Of a stretch of 64,000 nucleotides of DNA, positions 53,642 to 63,290 are shown in pieces. Origin of the DNA: Photobacterium sp. Ph5 (lineage in GTDB: Bacteria; Pseudomonadota; Gammaproteobacteria; Enterobacterales; Vibrionaceae); the NCBI RefSeq assembly GCF_022129445.1, contig NZ_JADQAQ010000004.1, forward strand, positions 85,946 to 149,945. The letters are read 5' to 3'. Every line of letters begins with the position of its first letter. The stretch's first letter is position 1. The notes beneath the pieces were generated by a model, which had not been told where the DNA came from, ran no database searches, and saw only the letters and a program-made list of their open reading frames with translations. The position numbers and the translations under genes are program-made.

Positions 53642-54655
53642 TTACTTACCAGAATCTTCGATATAAATCTTTTTATGGCAGTTTCCGTAAAATGCTCTGC
53701 CTTTGGGACCGGCATTAAGTAAATCAACAATTGGTTTACTCAAATCGATATCTTTTCCTAAATTAAGGCGTACTTCATTAAGGTATTTACCTTGAGTACA
53801 AGATAGGCTGATACGATCGACAGCATTACTGCCAAAACTGGCAACTAACTTTTTCTTGAAACTAGATACAGATACGTTACGACCAATGTTATCTTTAATA
53901 AATAAGCCGATAGGGGATGCGTCTACTTTTTCAACCAATTTTGTCGCTGTGATAAAGTAATCGTCAGCATTACGCGTTTGGCAAGTGCCATGCTTTTTCC
54001 ATTCATATTCGCCAAACTTTGTTTGGTAGTAGAAGTTAGGCATCCACGGTGCAATTTCGTTGATCGTATTGCGAGAAAGATCTAAGCGAGCGTAACGATC
54101 ACAGTAGCCATATGATGTACCACAACTGGCTTTATTGGGCCATAAGCCATGCAATGTTAGATTTGTGATCTTTAGTTTACCATCGTTAATCGCATTACAT
54201 TCAGGTTTTGTACCTTTATAGCTAAAATGTTCACAAAATCCTGGTTGCCAAGTAAGAGCTAAGACATAAGAGTCAAAATCTCCAACGGTGCTGCAACTTT
54301 TACGAGAGTTAGCTAACTTACTGTCATGCTTTTTAACTGGTTCACTAATGCTTTGGCTTAAATTAACAGTTCCACAATCTTTACTTACCCAGCGCATAGC
54401 GGGTTTGGCATCTGGCACTAGAATATGAACCCAGTGATAGTTGCGTTCATTGAGTGCTTTGACTTGATATTGTTTACCAACGACAAGTTTAGTGTCATCG
54501 GGATTCGTTTGCTTACGAAAGGATTGGAAGGCTTCGCAACTTTGTGATGCAGTAAAACCACCAGATGTTGCAATAGAGGCATAAGAGCCAAAACTAGAGA
54601 AAGAGAAAAGTGTACCTAAGCAAAGTACTGTTAGTGTTTGTTGATGTTTACGCAC
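53642..54655 (-). CDS. Secreted ribonuclease T2 family protein
   Basis: RNase T2 enzymes cut single-stranded RNA through 2',3'-cyclic intermediates in the periplasm or outside the cell. The 337-residue protein has a signal peptide (about 1-27) and an N-terminal region of about 85 residues with LVVGKQYQVKALNERNYHWVHI. The RNase domain (about 120-335) follows. Both active-site segments are present, LTLHGLWPN and YEWKKHGTC, each with its His, plus several Cys. It starts at GTG with AGGT seven bases upstream. The N-terminal extension is not found in E. coli RNase I and is unidentified. Confidence 0.9.
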   Translation of the reverse strand: MRKHQQTLTVLCLGTLFSFSSFGSYASIATSGGFTASQSCEAFQSFRKQTNPDDTKLVVGKQYQVKALNERNYHWVHILVPDAKPAMRWVSKDCGTVNLSQSISEPVKKHDSKLANSRKSCSTVGDFDSYVLALTWQPGFCEHFSYKGTKPECNAINDGKLKITNLTLHGLWPNKASCGTSYGYCDRYARLDLSRNTINEIAPWMPNFYYQTKFGEYEWKKHGTCQTRNADDYFITATKLVEKVDASPIGLFIKDNIGRNVSVSSFKKKLVASFGSNAVDRISLSCTQGKYLNEVRLNLGKDIDLSKPIVDLLNAGPKGRAFYGNCHKKIYIEDSGK

Positions 54656-55211
54656 AGTAAAACCTATAACAAAGATGAGATGGCGCTAACTATAGTCTAT
54701 TCTTTTATAAACTTTAATAGTTGTGGTTTCCTGCTGCTGTAAAAGATTGATTTTAGCAGGATGTAAGACCGCCCAGGTAAATTTCAATTGAAACATTGTG
54801 ATAGCGATGATAGTGAATATGTGATTCTGGTTATAAATATGACCAATGAGTCATTATTGTGACCTTTTTTTTTGTACACTTCATTAAAGAGTCTATGTGT
54901 TATAGACTCAGAATTAAATTTTTACTTAATTATGTGTTCACAATGTTCAAAACAGAGAGTAATATCTACCCAAGTTATACTCCCTGTTATACGAAATTGT
55001 AAATTTCAATTATAATTAAAGAATCAGACCTACTTGGTGAACAACTCATTGGTGTTTACAGTTATCAGCCCACGATTCTTTGTTGGGATGTTAATATCAT
55101 TAAGACTAAATATGTAAAACCTAATGCAACATCAAGCTTGGTATTAGTGATTTTACGAATAAATGATACGGTACTTTCTACCGTAGCGAATTTGTGTCCT
55201 CGAGGTAATTA
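54656..55211. other. Intergenic region between RNase T2 and the 55212 gene
   Basis: This 556-base, AT-rich divergent region contains a 12-base palindrome TTTCAATTGAAA (54782-54793) and a small hairpin GAAATT/AATTTC (54993-55007). A hairpin near the 55212 start is listed separately. No further gene is evident. Confidence 0.5.
55167..55185 (+). promoter_or_regulatory. Hairpin in the 5' leader of the 55212 gene
   Basis: A perfect 7-base stem TACGGTA / TACCGTA with loop CTTTC ends 26 bases before the start at 55212, ahead of its GAGG ribosome site. It may be a leader structure or protein-binding site; there is no T-run. Confidence 0.4.
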
Positions 55212-55517
55212 ATGGATAGTTTCGCAGCTGCAGAAAAAGCGCTGAGTGCAATGTTAAAGAGTGTAGAAGAGACAGGCGTTGTTAAAGAAGCACGTGTCGA
55301 CTACCGTCAGATTTTGATTGATTTTGCCGATGAAGTTCCAGGTCGTCAAAAAGCAGTGATAAAAAGAATTCCACTTCAAAAAATAAACAACCTTATTGCT
55401 GTTCTGCATGAATTCAAACAAGAGTCACGCCATACGCGTATGATTGAAATATTAGCAATGATGGAAAAAGATGATGTTTCTCCTTATGATCTCTTAGATG
55501 ATGAATATGAAGACTAA
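55212..55517 (+). CDS. Uncharacterised small acidic-tailed protein
   Basis: I do not recognise this 101-residue soluble protein. It seems helical (FAAAEKALSAMLKSVEETG; RIPLQKINNLIAVLHEFKQES) and ends in a strongly acidic tail (SPYDLLDDEYED). GAGG lies about ten bases before the start. Long AT-rich gaps on both sides suggest it is expressed alone. Confidence 0.62.
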   Translation: MDSFAAAEKALSAMLKSVEETGVVKEARVDYRQILIDFADEVPGRQKAVIKRIPLQKINNLIAVLHEFKQESRHTRMIEILAMMEKDDVSPYDLLDDEYED

Positions 55518-56091
55518 ATAGTATCAAGCAGTTTATTGATTTATAAATAGAGTTTTAATTATATAAAGAATATACAACAATGTTTGTATTGCTTCGTTAT
55601 ATGTAAAATATATATCGCCTTCTTAATAGATTGCTTTATTACTTTAGAATCATTGTCGTATACAGAGTGTGTTCTTATTCAATGCTCTGTGTACGCTTGT
55701 TCATAAAATTTATTCATATAATTCATGTAGCTTAAAACTGCTATTTGTCATGGTGGTTATTTTTATAATAAGTGATGATGAGCCATTCATTAAACTATCG
55801 ATTTTAGAATCGATATAAGTCAAGAATGCTCATTACTCGTTATAAGATGCTTTATATTTATTACTGTGCATAAGTGAGTTTTTACTGATAATCCGAGTAC
55901 GGTAAAGTTTTTATTCTTATATATTTTATTTCAAATACAAAGACTTCACTTTTTGTGGGGTTTCATTATAAAAATCTCACGCTATAAAGCCATTCTCTTC
56001 TTAACAGTTGATTCATAGTCGATCTTCTCGTTACTCTTACTGTAAACAAACCAATAATAATCGTTATTAGGTATTGCCAAAGGAAACGGAC
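55518..56091. other. Intergenic region upstream of the ABC-2 exporter genes
   Basis: This 574-base AT-rich stretch contains an 11-base inverted repeat CGTATACAGAG / CTCTGTGTACG (55657-55667 and 55685-55695), one pair being T-G. No gene or clear promoter is evident otherwise. Confidence 0.5.
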
Positions 56092-56964
56092 GTGAATAAA
56101 AGCGATGTAGACATCACATTTATTTCAGCTCAGCATGTCAGAAAAACATATCAAAATAATGAAGCGCTAAGTGATATTTGTTTTGAGCTAAAATCGGGGC
56201 AGATCTTAGGCTTGCTTGGTCATAATGGCGCAGGAAAGTCGACATTAATTAAAAGCATACTAGGTATGCATAACTATAGTGGTGAATTGAATATTTTTGG
56301 TTTAGAACCACAAAAACAACGAGCAAAAATTGTAGAACGTCTTGGCTATATATCAGATGTGGCAGTATTGCCTGAATGGATGACAGTTAAGCAAGTGATG
56401 AAATACGTACAAGGTGTACATCCTCGTTATGATCAACAGAAGATGACTGCGTACTTGGCTCAGACCAATATTTCATTAAAAAGTAAGATTGCTGCGTTAT
56501 CTAAAGGGATGAAAGTGCAATTACACCTTGCACTTGTGATGTCGACAGATGTGAATGTTTTAATTCTGGACGAGCCGACGTTAGGTCTTGATTTAATGTA
56601 CCGTGAAACCTTCTATCGTTATTTAATGGAATGGTTTCATGATGGTGAAAGAGCGTTGATTATTGCAAGTCATGAAGTTGATGAAATCGCCCATATGCTG
56701 ACAGATGTGCTGGTTTTAAAAAATGGGCGAACAGTATTGCAAGGGAAACTTAGTGATTTAGCTGATCGTTTTAATATCCTTTCAGTGGATGACCTGCATA
56801 TTGACCAAGCTAAAAAATTAAAACCAATTAGTTGTAAAGTTGGATTAGGGCAACATCGATTATTATTTGAGAATATTTCATCAGATCAATTAGCCATGTT
56901 AGGTACAGTTACTAAGCCGAGTCTTGCTGATATATTTATTGCCAAGCAACAGGAGGCTCAATGA
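56092..56964 (+). CDS. ABC-2 type transporter ATP-binding protein
   Basis: The 290-residue ATPase powers the membrane partner that follows. Walker A is GHNGAGKST; the signature region is ALSKGMKVQLHLALVMS, with LSKGM in place of LSGG; Walker B is VLILDEPTLGLD; and the switch His is in ASHEVDE. A C-terminal extension of about 80 residues follows. GTG at 56092 is the preferred start, with AAGGA seven bases upstream; the frame reaches TTG 56074. The LSKGM signature is common in YtrB/EcsA-like exporters. It overlaps the permease gene as ATGA. Confidence 0.9.
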   Translation: MNKSDVDITFISAQHVRKTYQNNEALSDICFELKSGQILGLLGHNGAGKSTLIKSILGMHNYSGELNIFGLEPQKQRAKIVERLGYISDVAVLPEWMTVKQVMKYVQGVHPRYDQQKMTAYLAQTNISLKSKIAALSKGMKVQLHLALVMSTDVNVLILDEPTLGLDLMYRETFYRYLMEWFHDGERALIIASHEVDEIAHMLTDVLVLKNGRTVLQGKLSDLADRFNILSVDDLHIDQAKKLKPISCKVGLGQHRLLFENISSDQLAMLGTVTKPSLADIFIAKQQEAQ

Positions 56965-57794
56965 ACCCAATAAAAGCATTGTTAACTAAAGAATTGCTTG
57001 AGCATAAACTTGTTACTCGCTTGCCGCTTTTTCTTACTGTTTTTTCTATTATTTGCATCATATTAATTATGAGTAATAGCCATAATTTATCATTTAATGT
57101 GCAATCATCGGGGCTTGAAAATTGGTCACCAAATTTTACCAATAGCGATTCATTTGCGGGTATTATTGGGAGCGTCAATTTTATTCTGGCAGGGCTGGTG
57201 ACGTTAGTTAGCTTTTTTACCTATACAGCAAGGACATTGTCAAAAGAGAAAAAAGAGGGGAGTTTAGCATTTTGGCATTCAATGCCGGTGTCAGATACTA
57301 AAGCGATAGCTGTAAAACTTGTTTTTGCCTTAGTCATAATACCGATTATTGCTTCTTTCTTATTACTGTTTGCTGACATAACAGTGTGGCTTGTCGGGCA
57401 ATGGTTTATTCCGCAAAGTTTATTAGCGGATTATTCGGTTAACCTAGTGGCAATGGGTCAGCATTATGGTGCATTCATATCGACAATGGCCGCCATGAGT
57501 TTAGCGTTATTGCCTGTTGCTTGTATTATATTATTTATATCTCAATTTAATGAACATCCCTTGATCACAATATTTGTGATTATCTTACTTATAAAAATCA
57601 TGGGGTCGATTGTATTTGATTCAACAGTGATTGGTGATTGGATAAGTCAAGTCAATAATCTGTCAATTAATATATTAATGAGTGAACGCCCGTGGGAGAG
57701 ACTATTAGCAATTGGTAGCCCAACATTGGTGGGATTATTAATTATAGCGGTTACTTTTTTTGTATTAACTGTCAGATTTAGATCAGGTAAATAA
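56961..57794 (+). CDS. ABC-2 type transporter permease
   Basis: This 277-residue membrane protein has about six helices and a large extracytoplasmic loop after the first helix. The segment TYTARTLSKEKKEGSLAFWHSMPVSD is a cytoplasmic coupling motif typical of ABC-2 permeases, where regular S-x-P-V-S motifs mark exporter subunits. It overlaps the ATPase gene by four bases, so the two form one exporter. Substrate unknown; no GntR regulator is adjacent, unlike ytr-type operons. Confidence 0.85.
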   Translation: MNPIKALLTKELLEHKLVTRLPLFLTVFSIICIILIMSNSHNLSFNVQSSGLENWSPNFTNSDSFAGIIGSVNFILAGLVTLVSFFTYTARTLSKEKKEGSLAFWHSMPVSDTKAIAVKLVFALVIIPIIASFLLLFADITVWLVGQWFIPQSLLADYSVNLVAMGQHYGAFISTMAAMSLALLPVACIILFISQFNEHPLITIFVIILLIKIMGSIVFDSTVIGDWISQVNNLSINILMSERPWERLLAIGSPTLVGLLIIAVTFFVLTVRFRSGK

Positions 57795-57806
57795 AGCATA
57801 AACAAT

Positions 57807-57836
57807 AAAAAAGGAGAGTATCAACTCTCCTTTTTT
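57807..57836 (+). terminator. Intrinsic terminator of the ABC-2 operon
   Basis: A perfect 12-base stem AAAAAAGGAGAG / CTCTCCTTTTTT with loop TATCAA starts 12 bases past the stop at 57794. Confidence 0.93.
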
Positions 57837-57921
57837 ATATTTACCGATACTAAGCTTTCGTTTGTTTTTTTATCTATGCAGTTAATATGCATTTGAAAGC
57901 TTATTATTTCTATAAAGCAGA

Positions 57922-58125
57922 TTAAGCAGCTGTTACAGATTCAATATATTTTACTTCATTTTTATATTTACGGACGTTACGTGATAATGTGCCTTTAGGA
58001 AGTTCGTAACGTTTTTCTGCTTCATAGCTTGATAGGCCATCAAAAACAACGGCAGCAACAGCAACACGTTGATTTTCTGATTTAAAAATACGCTGTGCGA
58101 TAATGTGGAATTGAGAATTATTCAT
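57922..58125 (-). CDS. Small TrfB/KorA-like DNA-binding protein
   Basis: This 67-residue basic protein has one helix-turn-helix: QRVAVAAVVFDGLSSYEAEK, then ELPKGTLSRNVRKY. The pattern (A-x-x-V-x-x-G-x-S-x-x-E-A-x-x-R-x-x-L-x-x-x-x-L-S-R) is like that of TrfB/KorA, the small plasmid repressor family. The assignment is from motif only. It is a lone gene between the ABC-2 operon and the Hsp70 region; its target is unknown. Confidence 0.6.
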   Translation of the reverse strand: MNNSQFHIIAQRIFKSENQRVAVAAVVFDGLSSYEAEKRYELPKGTLSRNVRKYKNEVKYIESVTAA

Positions 58126-58450
58126 AACGACTTCACTCTTCTATATAATAAATGTCTTTATTGAGGGTCTAAAGGGGAATCCTCAATAATCTTTACTTGT
58201 TAATAAAACAAGCAAACAAATGCTGTTAGCAAGACAATAGCAATGTGAACCTTAACAGAAGATTAATAGATTAATCTTTAATTATGAAAGTTGATACTGA
58301 TTCAGATTTTAAATGCATTCAGGTTACTTATTTATATTTACCAACATATTATTAATATAATATGGATGTTATATTTCATAAATGGAAAAGAGTGAGTCTT
58401 TAACTCACTCTTTTTATTAATAATGAAAATAAGTTCAGTTGAATAAAGCG
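58126..58450. other. Intergenic region between the TrfB-like gene and the Hsp70 cluster
   Basis: This 325-base stretch holds the promoter of the TrfB-like gene and, at 58386-58414, a terminator-like hairpin AAAAGAGTGAG / CTCACTCTTTT (11 perfect pairs) 37 bases past the stop of the large Hsp70 gene. No other gene is evident. Confidence 0.6.
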
Positions 58451-61303
58451 TTAGCCAATTAACCTTAAACCATTGGGTAAAGCATCACCAAAGACGCGCT
58501 TGGTTTCATCTTCAGTTAATATTTTAATTTCTGATACCATTTCAATCCAGCTTTCAGGTGCACGACTTGCTTTAAGCTTATCAATAACTTGTTGGCGTAA
58601 ATCATCATTAATATCTAAGTTACGATCGCCTGTTTTACGTGTCATCATAATAGCCGCAAAGCCAATATAGGGTTCTTTACGCCAATCATACTCCATCAAC
58701 TCTGGTAAACAGAATGAGATATGCTCTGCCGATAGAAGATTATGAGTTGAACCATAGAAAGGCGTACGTGTAGCAATACGGCCAATCGCCCACCAATGTG
58801 CTTGTGCGTATTGAGCTTTCTGTAAGCGTCCAAATAGCCACTCAATAAGCTGAAGTTTTTTGTCAAAAGGCAAATGTTCAAGCGAAGCGGCTAAACGTAC
58901 CATGTCTTCATAACTGCGTTCTTGAAGTTCTTTATTCAGTTTGGCATTACGACTTGCACCAGGAGTGATGTATTTAGCAATATCTTTATAGATCACTAAT
59001 TGTTGCTCTTGGGTTAAACCACCGGCAACACGACGCCAGAAAGTCCACCAGTCACACCAAGTTTGAGTATTTGATTCAAACTGAATACCTTGTTGGTACA
59101 ACGCCCAAATTTCATTCATGCGGAAATCATCAGCAGGGTAGCCAAAGCCTGGGCGCATAGTAAAGCCTGTGAGTTTTAACCAGTTACGCTCATGAAGATC
59201 TGAACGACGTCGACGTTTTTTACTTTCTAACAGAGCGTTAGCTAATTCACGTAAACATGGGGTTTCCCAGTTATCACGTTTTCCCAGCATCTTATCCAGA
59301 TCGTTACGCAACGTTTTCGCCGCTTTACTGTTATCGCTATTCTTGCTGCCACCATAAACTTTTTTGATAGCATCAATGGCGTCATTCATTCGTGGAGGAA
59401 GCTCACTTTCAGCAAGGGTGCTGCCGACATCACCACGATGTAATTTCGCGAGATCTTTTCGGATCGCAAATTCAACTTTCCAGCGTTTTTGGGGATCTGC
59501 AATACTAACCGCTTCGATCTGAAGCGTGCCGACTTCAGTTAGCTGACAGGCTAAGGTTACCTCTTCACGATCTTTCTGGTTTGCTGCTAATTCACTACGA
59601 TCTCTTTCACTATCAAGAGTCGCAATAAACGGCGGTAAAGTAACAAAACCATCACCGATAATATCAACCAGTTCACCGACTTCTGAGTATTTCTCATCGG
59701 TAGTAGACACAAGATTAAAGCGTACGGGTTCACCCAAGGTTAAAGCAAACTTACGATGGGTTAAATTCACTTCTGTGCTTTCTTCAATACCTTTAGGTAG
59801 TAAACAAATACCTTGCTTAACATCTTTATTTTGACCAATAACAAGGAAGAAAGAACGGGCAGAGCCGCCACCAATTTTTAGTTGCGCGCCATGGCGGGCT
59901 TTGGCATAAGCAACAGCACCAAATGCAACCGCAAGATCGGGGTGTAGGTTTTTAAGCTCTGTAATATTGTTATCGTCGCGCCATGATGAAATTACGCTAA
60001 GTGTGCGCTCTGTCAGTAATGGGCTGTTAAAGACACCGCCATTAAGCAGAACGGCAACAGGGATCGCGGGTTGATCCGCATTTATAGTAATGCCGTTTTC
60101 GCTAAAAGCATCACGACAAACATGATCGTGAAGATCGATAAATTGTGCAATATGTTTACTAATAGCAGGATCTGCCGCATAGGGTAGACCAAATTCGACC
60201 ATTGCAGCTTGACGTTGGCTTGGTTGCTCGCTGTATGCTGTCATAGGGAAGAAACCGTCAAGCGCAATGCGATGCACTTCGTCACGATTTAACTCAATAC
60301 TTTTGGCACCACCAATCAATCGTGAGCCGCTACCAAGCATCGTCACTTTTGCTGTATCTGGCGCATTACCTGATAATAAGCTTTCTTTCACTTTACGTGT
60401 TTGCTGGATAAGCTTTGATAAAGCAGATTGACTGAGTTTGTTTGATTCACCGTTCAGACGCTGCTCGGCAACATGAGCAAGGGATAAATCAAGGTTATCA
60501 CCACCAAGCATTAAGTGATCGCCAACACCGATACGATCAAGGGTGAGTTTATTATCTTTGCTACCGACTTTTATTAAGCTTAAATCGGTTGTACCACCAC
60601 CCACATCACATACCATTAAGAGTGGGATGTCTTTTAATAATTCATCAGCGTTATCTTTATTTTGCGCATACCAGTCGTAACATACTGCTTGCGGCTCTTC
60701 TAGCAGTAAGACTTTTTTTAATCCTGCTAACTCTGCTGCTTGTAGTGTTAACGCACGTGCGGCTTCATCAAATGATGCAGGCACAGTTATCACTACTTCT
60801 TGATCGGCAAGCTTGGCATTCTTATGGTGATAATCCCATGATTGACGAACATGGTTTAAGTAGCTGGCACTTGCAATAACAGGGGAGACTTTCTTTACAT
60901 CTGATTTAGATGCGGTTGATGACCAAGGCAAAATAGCTTCGTTACGATCTACGTTGGGGTGAGATAGCCAACTTTTCGCACTCACAACTTGGCGACCTTC
61001 GACTTTTGCGCCTAGTTCACGCGCTAACTCACCAATGATCACGGTATCAATTTCGCCGTTAACCGGTTCAGGATTCCATGGCAAGACAAGTTGCGTTGCA
61101 TCCATTTCACCTTGAGCGGGGTGATAACGGAAAGAGGGCAGTAGAGGTTTACGAGCGACTTCGCCCGGTGCAATAAGTTGATCGATATTGAAAATATGCA
61201 TTGGGCTATTTTCAAGATCATCTGTAATTTCAGCGTAAGCTACAACGGTGTGCGTTGTCCCTAGGTCGATACCGACTAAATAGCGAGGGGAAGATGAAGG
61301 CAT
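58451..61303 (-). CDS. Large Hsp70-family protein with long C-terminal extension
   Basis: This 950-residue protein starts with an Hsp70 ATPase domain (about 1-470): YLVGIDLGTTHTVVAY, VTVPASFDEAARALT, LLEEPQAVCYDW, VCDVGGGTTDLSLI, and VLLNGGVFNSPLL. A beta-rich part resembling a substrate-binding domain follows (about 470-620). The last 330 residues are a helical region rich in Arg, Lys and Trp, with no DnaK counterpart. GGAG precedes the start. It is read after the smaller Hsp70 gene, from which a terminator hairpin separates it. It lacks the usual DnaK C-terminal EEVD-like or helical lid. The substrate is unknown. Confidence 0.87.
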   Translation of the reverse strand: MPSSSPRYLVGIDLGTTHTVVAYAEITDDLENSPMHIFNIDQLIAPGEVARKPLLPSFRYHPAQGEMDATQLVLPWNPEPVNGEIDTVIIGELARELGAKVEGRQVVSAKSWLSHPNVDRNEAILPWSSTASKSDVKKVSPVIASASYLNHVRQSWDYHHKNAKLADQEVVITVPASFDEAARALTLQAAELAGLKKVLLLEEPQAVCYDWYAQNKDNADELLKDIPLLMVCDVGGGTTDLSLIKVGSKDNKLTLDRIGVGDHLMLGGDNLDLSLAHVAEQRLNGESNKLSQSALSKLIQQTRKVKESLLSGNAPDTAKVTMLGSGSRLIGGAKSIELNRDEVHRIALDGFFPMTAYSEQPSQRQAAMVEFGLPYAADPAISKHIAQFIDLHDHVCRDAFSENGITINADQPAIPVAVLLNGGVFNSPLLTERTLSVISSWRDDNNITELKNLHPDLAVAFGAVAYAKARHGAQLKIGGGSARSFFLVIGQNKDVKQGICLLPKGIEESTEVNLTHRKFALTLGEPVRFNLVSTTDEKYSEVGELVDIIGDGFVTLPPFIATLDSERDRSELAANQKDREEVTLACQLTEVGTLQIEAVSIADPQKRWKVEFAIRKDLAKLHRGDVGSTLAESELPPRMNDAIDAIKKVYGGSKNSDNSKAAKTLRNDLDKMLGKRDNWETPCLRELANALLESKKRRRRSDLHERNWLKLTGFTMRPGFGYPADDFRMNEIWALYQQGIQFESNTQTWCDWWTFWRRVAGGLTQEQQLVIYKDIAKYITPGASRNAKLNKELQERSYEDMVRLAASLEHLPFDKKLQLIEWLFGRLQKAQYAQAHWWAIGRIATRTPFYGSTHNLLSAEHISFCLPELMEYDWRKEPYIGFAAIMMTRKTGDRNLDINDDLRQQVIDKLKASRAPESWIEMVSEIKILTEDETKRVFGDALPNGLRLIG

Positions 61304-61419
61304 GACGACTCCACAAAGTAAAATAGGAAAATAGACAAGTGGGAATAAATGAAAGCCCTACAGAAGGTAGATGATTGTGTATTGTTATAACTATAAACCC
61401 ACGAGTATGTATATAGATA

Positions 61420-61445
61420 AACGGCGCATCAAAAGATGCGCCGTT
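61420..61445 (-). terminator. Intrinsic terminator between the two Hsp70 genes
   Basis: A perfect 11-base GC-rich stem AACGGCGCATC / GATGCGCCGTT with a 4-base loop starts 10 bases past the stop at 61455. A TTTATC tail follows on the minus strand. It would limit transcription from DUF2760-Hsp70 into the larger Hsp70 gene. Confidence 0.8.
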
Positions 61446-61454
61446 AGTTCGATA

Positions 61455-63290
61455 TTAGCTTTCGCGAACGTCGAATTCTACTTGCCATTTCTGACCGTTA
61501 TCAGTCGAAATAGCTTCAAGACAAAGTGTCCCTAATTCTGTTACGCGTGATGCTAATTTAACAGGAACGACTTCACCTACGGTACGACCATCAGATACTG
61601 GCAGTGTCATTTGAATAGATGGTAATTCTTCCATCTCTTCAGGTTGCCACCAATCAAGATGAGTACCAGCAACATCATCGCGGCGTACTGTAGAACCGAA
61701 GAACTTGAACTGCACAGGTTGACCGATGATTAAACCAAACTCTTGGCTTGGTACGTTAGCTTGAGAGCCTTCTTCCATGCCAAATGGGGCAACACATAGC
61801 GCTTCAAGTGGTGGCTCCATACCTGGGATTGCAGGCATAGCACTTTCAATACCAACATAATAACTACTTGCGATACCGCCACGAATACGAACACCTTTAC
61901 CTTGACGAACAGAGCCGTAGTAAGATGCGCCGCTAGCAACAGCTAAATCAAGATCTAAGCCTTGAAGCAATTTAGCAGGTTCTGAACCACTCGTAGTTAA
62001 CCAGCTATTAATGATACCCAGTAGGCGATCAGATAATAGGTTTGATTTTAAAACACCGCCGTTGAACAAAATTGCAGTCGGGCGGATGAAGCCGTCATGC
62101 ATTTGTTCAAATTGTTCAAAAAGCTCATCAACTGCTTGGCTTTGACGGCTAAGGAAACTTGCTACATGGCGAGATACCGCAGCATCTTGTGCGTAAGGTA
62201 AGCCCATTTGGGTTAATGCGCCGCGTGCGGCTTGAACTGGGTGCTCTTCAACAGATGTTTGTGGGAAGAAACCTTCAACAAGTGTCTGTTGTACTTCTTC
62301 TTGAGTCAGTTCAGTTTGAAGTGTGCCGCCAAGTAGTTTAGAACCACGACTAGGAACAACAATTGGCATTGCTTGTAATTCAGCATCATTAAGTAATGCT
62401 TCTTTAGCATCACGACACGCATGCGTAATCGCCAATACTTGCCAAGGTTGTAACTGTTTGCCTTCTTGCGCTAGCTTCATCTTTAAACGATAAGCCAGAG
62501 CTAAGTCCATGTTGTCGCCACCCAGTAAGATGTGATCGCCAACAGCAACACGATTAAGAGTAAGGTTGCCGTCTTCTTCAGTTACAGCGACTAATGATAA
62601 ATCTGTAGTACCACCACCGATATCAACCACAAGGATGATGTCGCCAACGGATACTTGATCACGCCAACTTTCATCGTTGTTTTTAATCCAGCTATATACT
62701 GCAGCTTGTGGCTCTTCAAGCAACGTAAGGTGCTTAAAGCCAACATTACGTGCAGCTTCTGCAGTTAAATCACGTGCTGCTGGATCAAACGAAGCAGGTA
62801 CAGTAATCGTTACGTCTTGATCAAAAATAGGCGTTTCAGGATGCTGGAAGTTCCATGCATCAGCCATATGCTCAAGATATTGTTGTGTGGCTTCAAGAGG
62901 TGATACTTTGACCACTTCTTCAGGACTATTCAGTGGCAAAAAGGCATCACGACGATTTACGCCGCCGTGACATAGCCAGCTTTTCGCACTAGAGATAAGA
63001 CGGATAGGAGTCTTACTGCCTAAAGAACGAGCCATTGCACCCACAATCGCATTCGGTTTTGCACTCCAAGGAAGTGCAGTATCACCTTCAGCCAGTTCAG
63101 ATTCATGTGCTTGATACATGAATGATGGTAGCTGGTTTTTCTCTTCCACATTACCTGGGTTGGTTAATTGTGGGATAGGCATAACCGTAACATCAGCGTT
63201 CTCATCTTGAAGATCAACATAAGAAAGTACGCAGTGTGTTGTACCTAAGTCGATACCAACGCTGTAACGGTGTTGTTGTGTGTCTTGCAT
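61455..63290 (-). CDS. Hsp70-family protein paired with a DUF2760-like protein
   Basis: This 611-residue protein has the Hsp70 ATPase domain (about 1-430): YSVGIDLGTTHCVLSYVDL, VTITVPASFDPAARDLT, LLEEPQAAVYSW, VVDIGGGTTDLSLV and AILFNGGVLKSNLL. A beta-rich C-terminal part (about 440-611) follows, with GMEEGSQANVP and FGLIIGQPVQFKFFGS. It has no helical lid. It is clearly a relative of the 950-residue neighbour and starts with a 1-base overlap on the DUF2760-like gene (TAATG), so the two are translationally coupled. Confidence 0.9.
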   Translation of the reverse strand: MQDTQQHRYSVGIDLGTTHCVLSYVDLQDENADVTVMPIPQLTNPGNVEEKNQLPSFMYQAHESELAEGDTALPWSAKPNAIVGAMARSLGSKTPIRLISSAKSWLCHGGVNRRDAFLPLNSPEEVVKVSPLEATQQYLEHMADAWNFQHPETPIFDQDVTITVPASFDPAARDLTAEAARNVGFKHLTLLEEPQAAVYSWIKNNDESWRDQVSVGDIILVVDIGGGTTDLSLVAVTEEDGNLTLNRVAVGDHILLGGDNMDLALAYRLKMKLAQEGKQLQPWQVLAITHACRDAKEALLNDAELQAMPIVVPSRGSKLLGGTLQTELTQEEVQQTLVEGFFPQTSVEEHPVQAARGALTQMGLPYAQDAAVSRHVASFLSRQSQAVDELFEQFEQMHDGFIRPTAILFNGGVLKSNLLSDRLLGIINSWLTTSGSEPAKLLQGLDLDLAVASGASYYGSVRQGKGVRIRGGIASSYYVGIESAMPAIPGMEPPLEALCVAPFGMEEGSQANVPSQEFGLIIGQPVQFKFFGSTVRRDDVAGTHLDWWQPEEMEELPSIQMTLPVSDGRTVGEVVPVKLASRVTELGTLCLEAISTDNGQKWQVEFDVRES

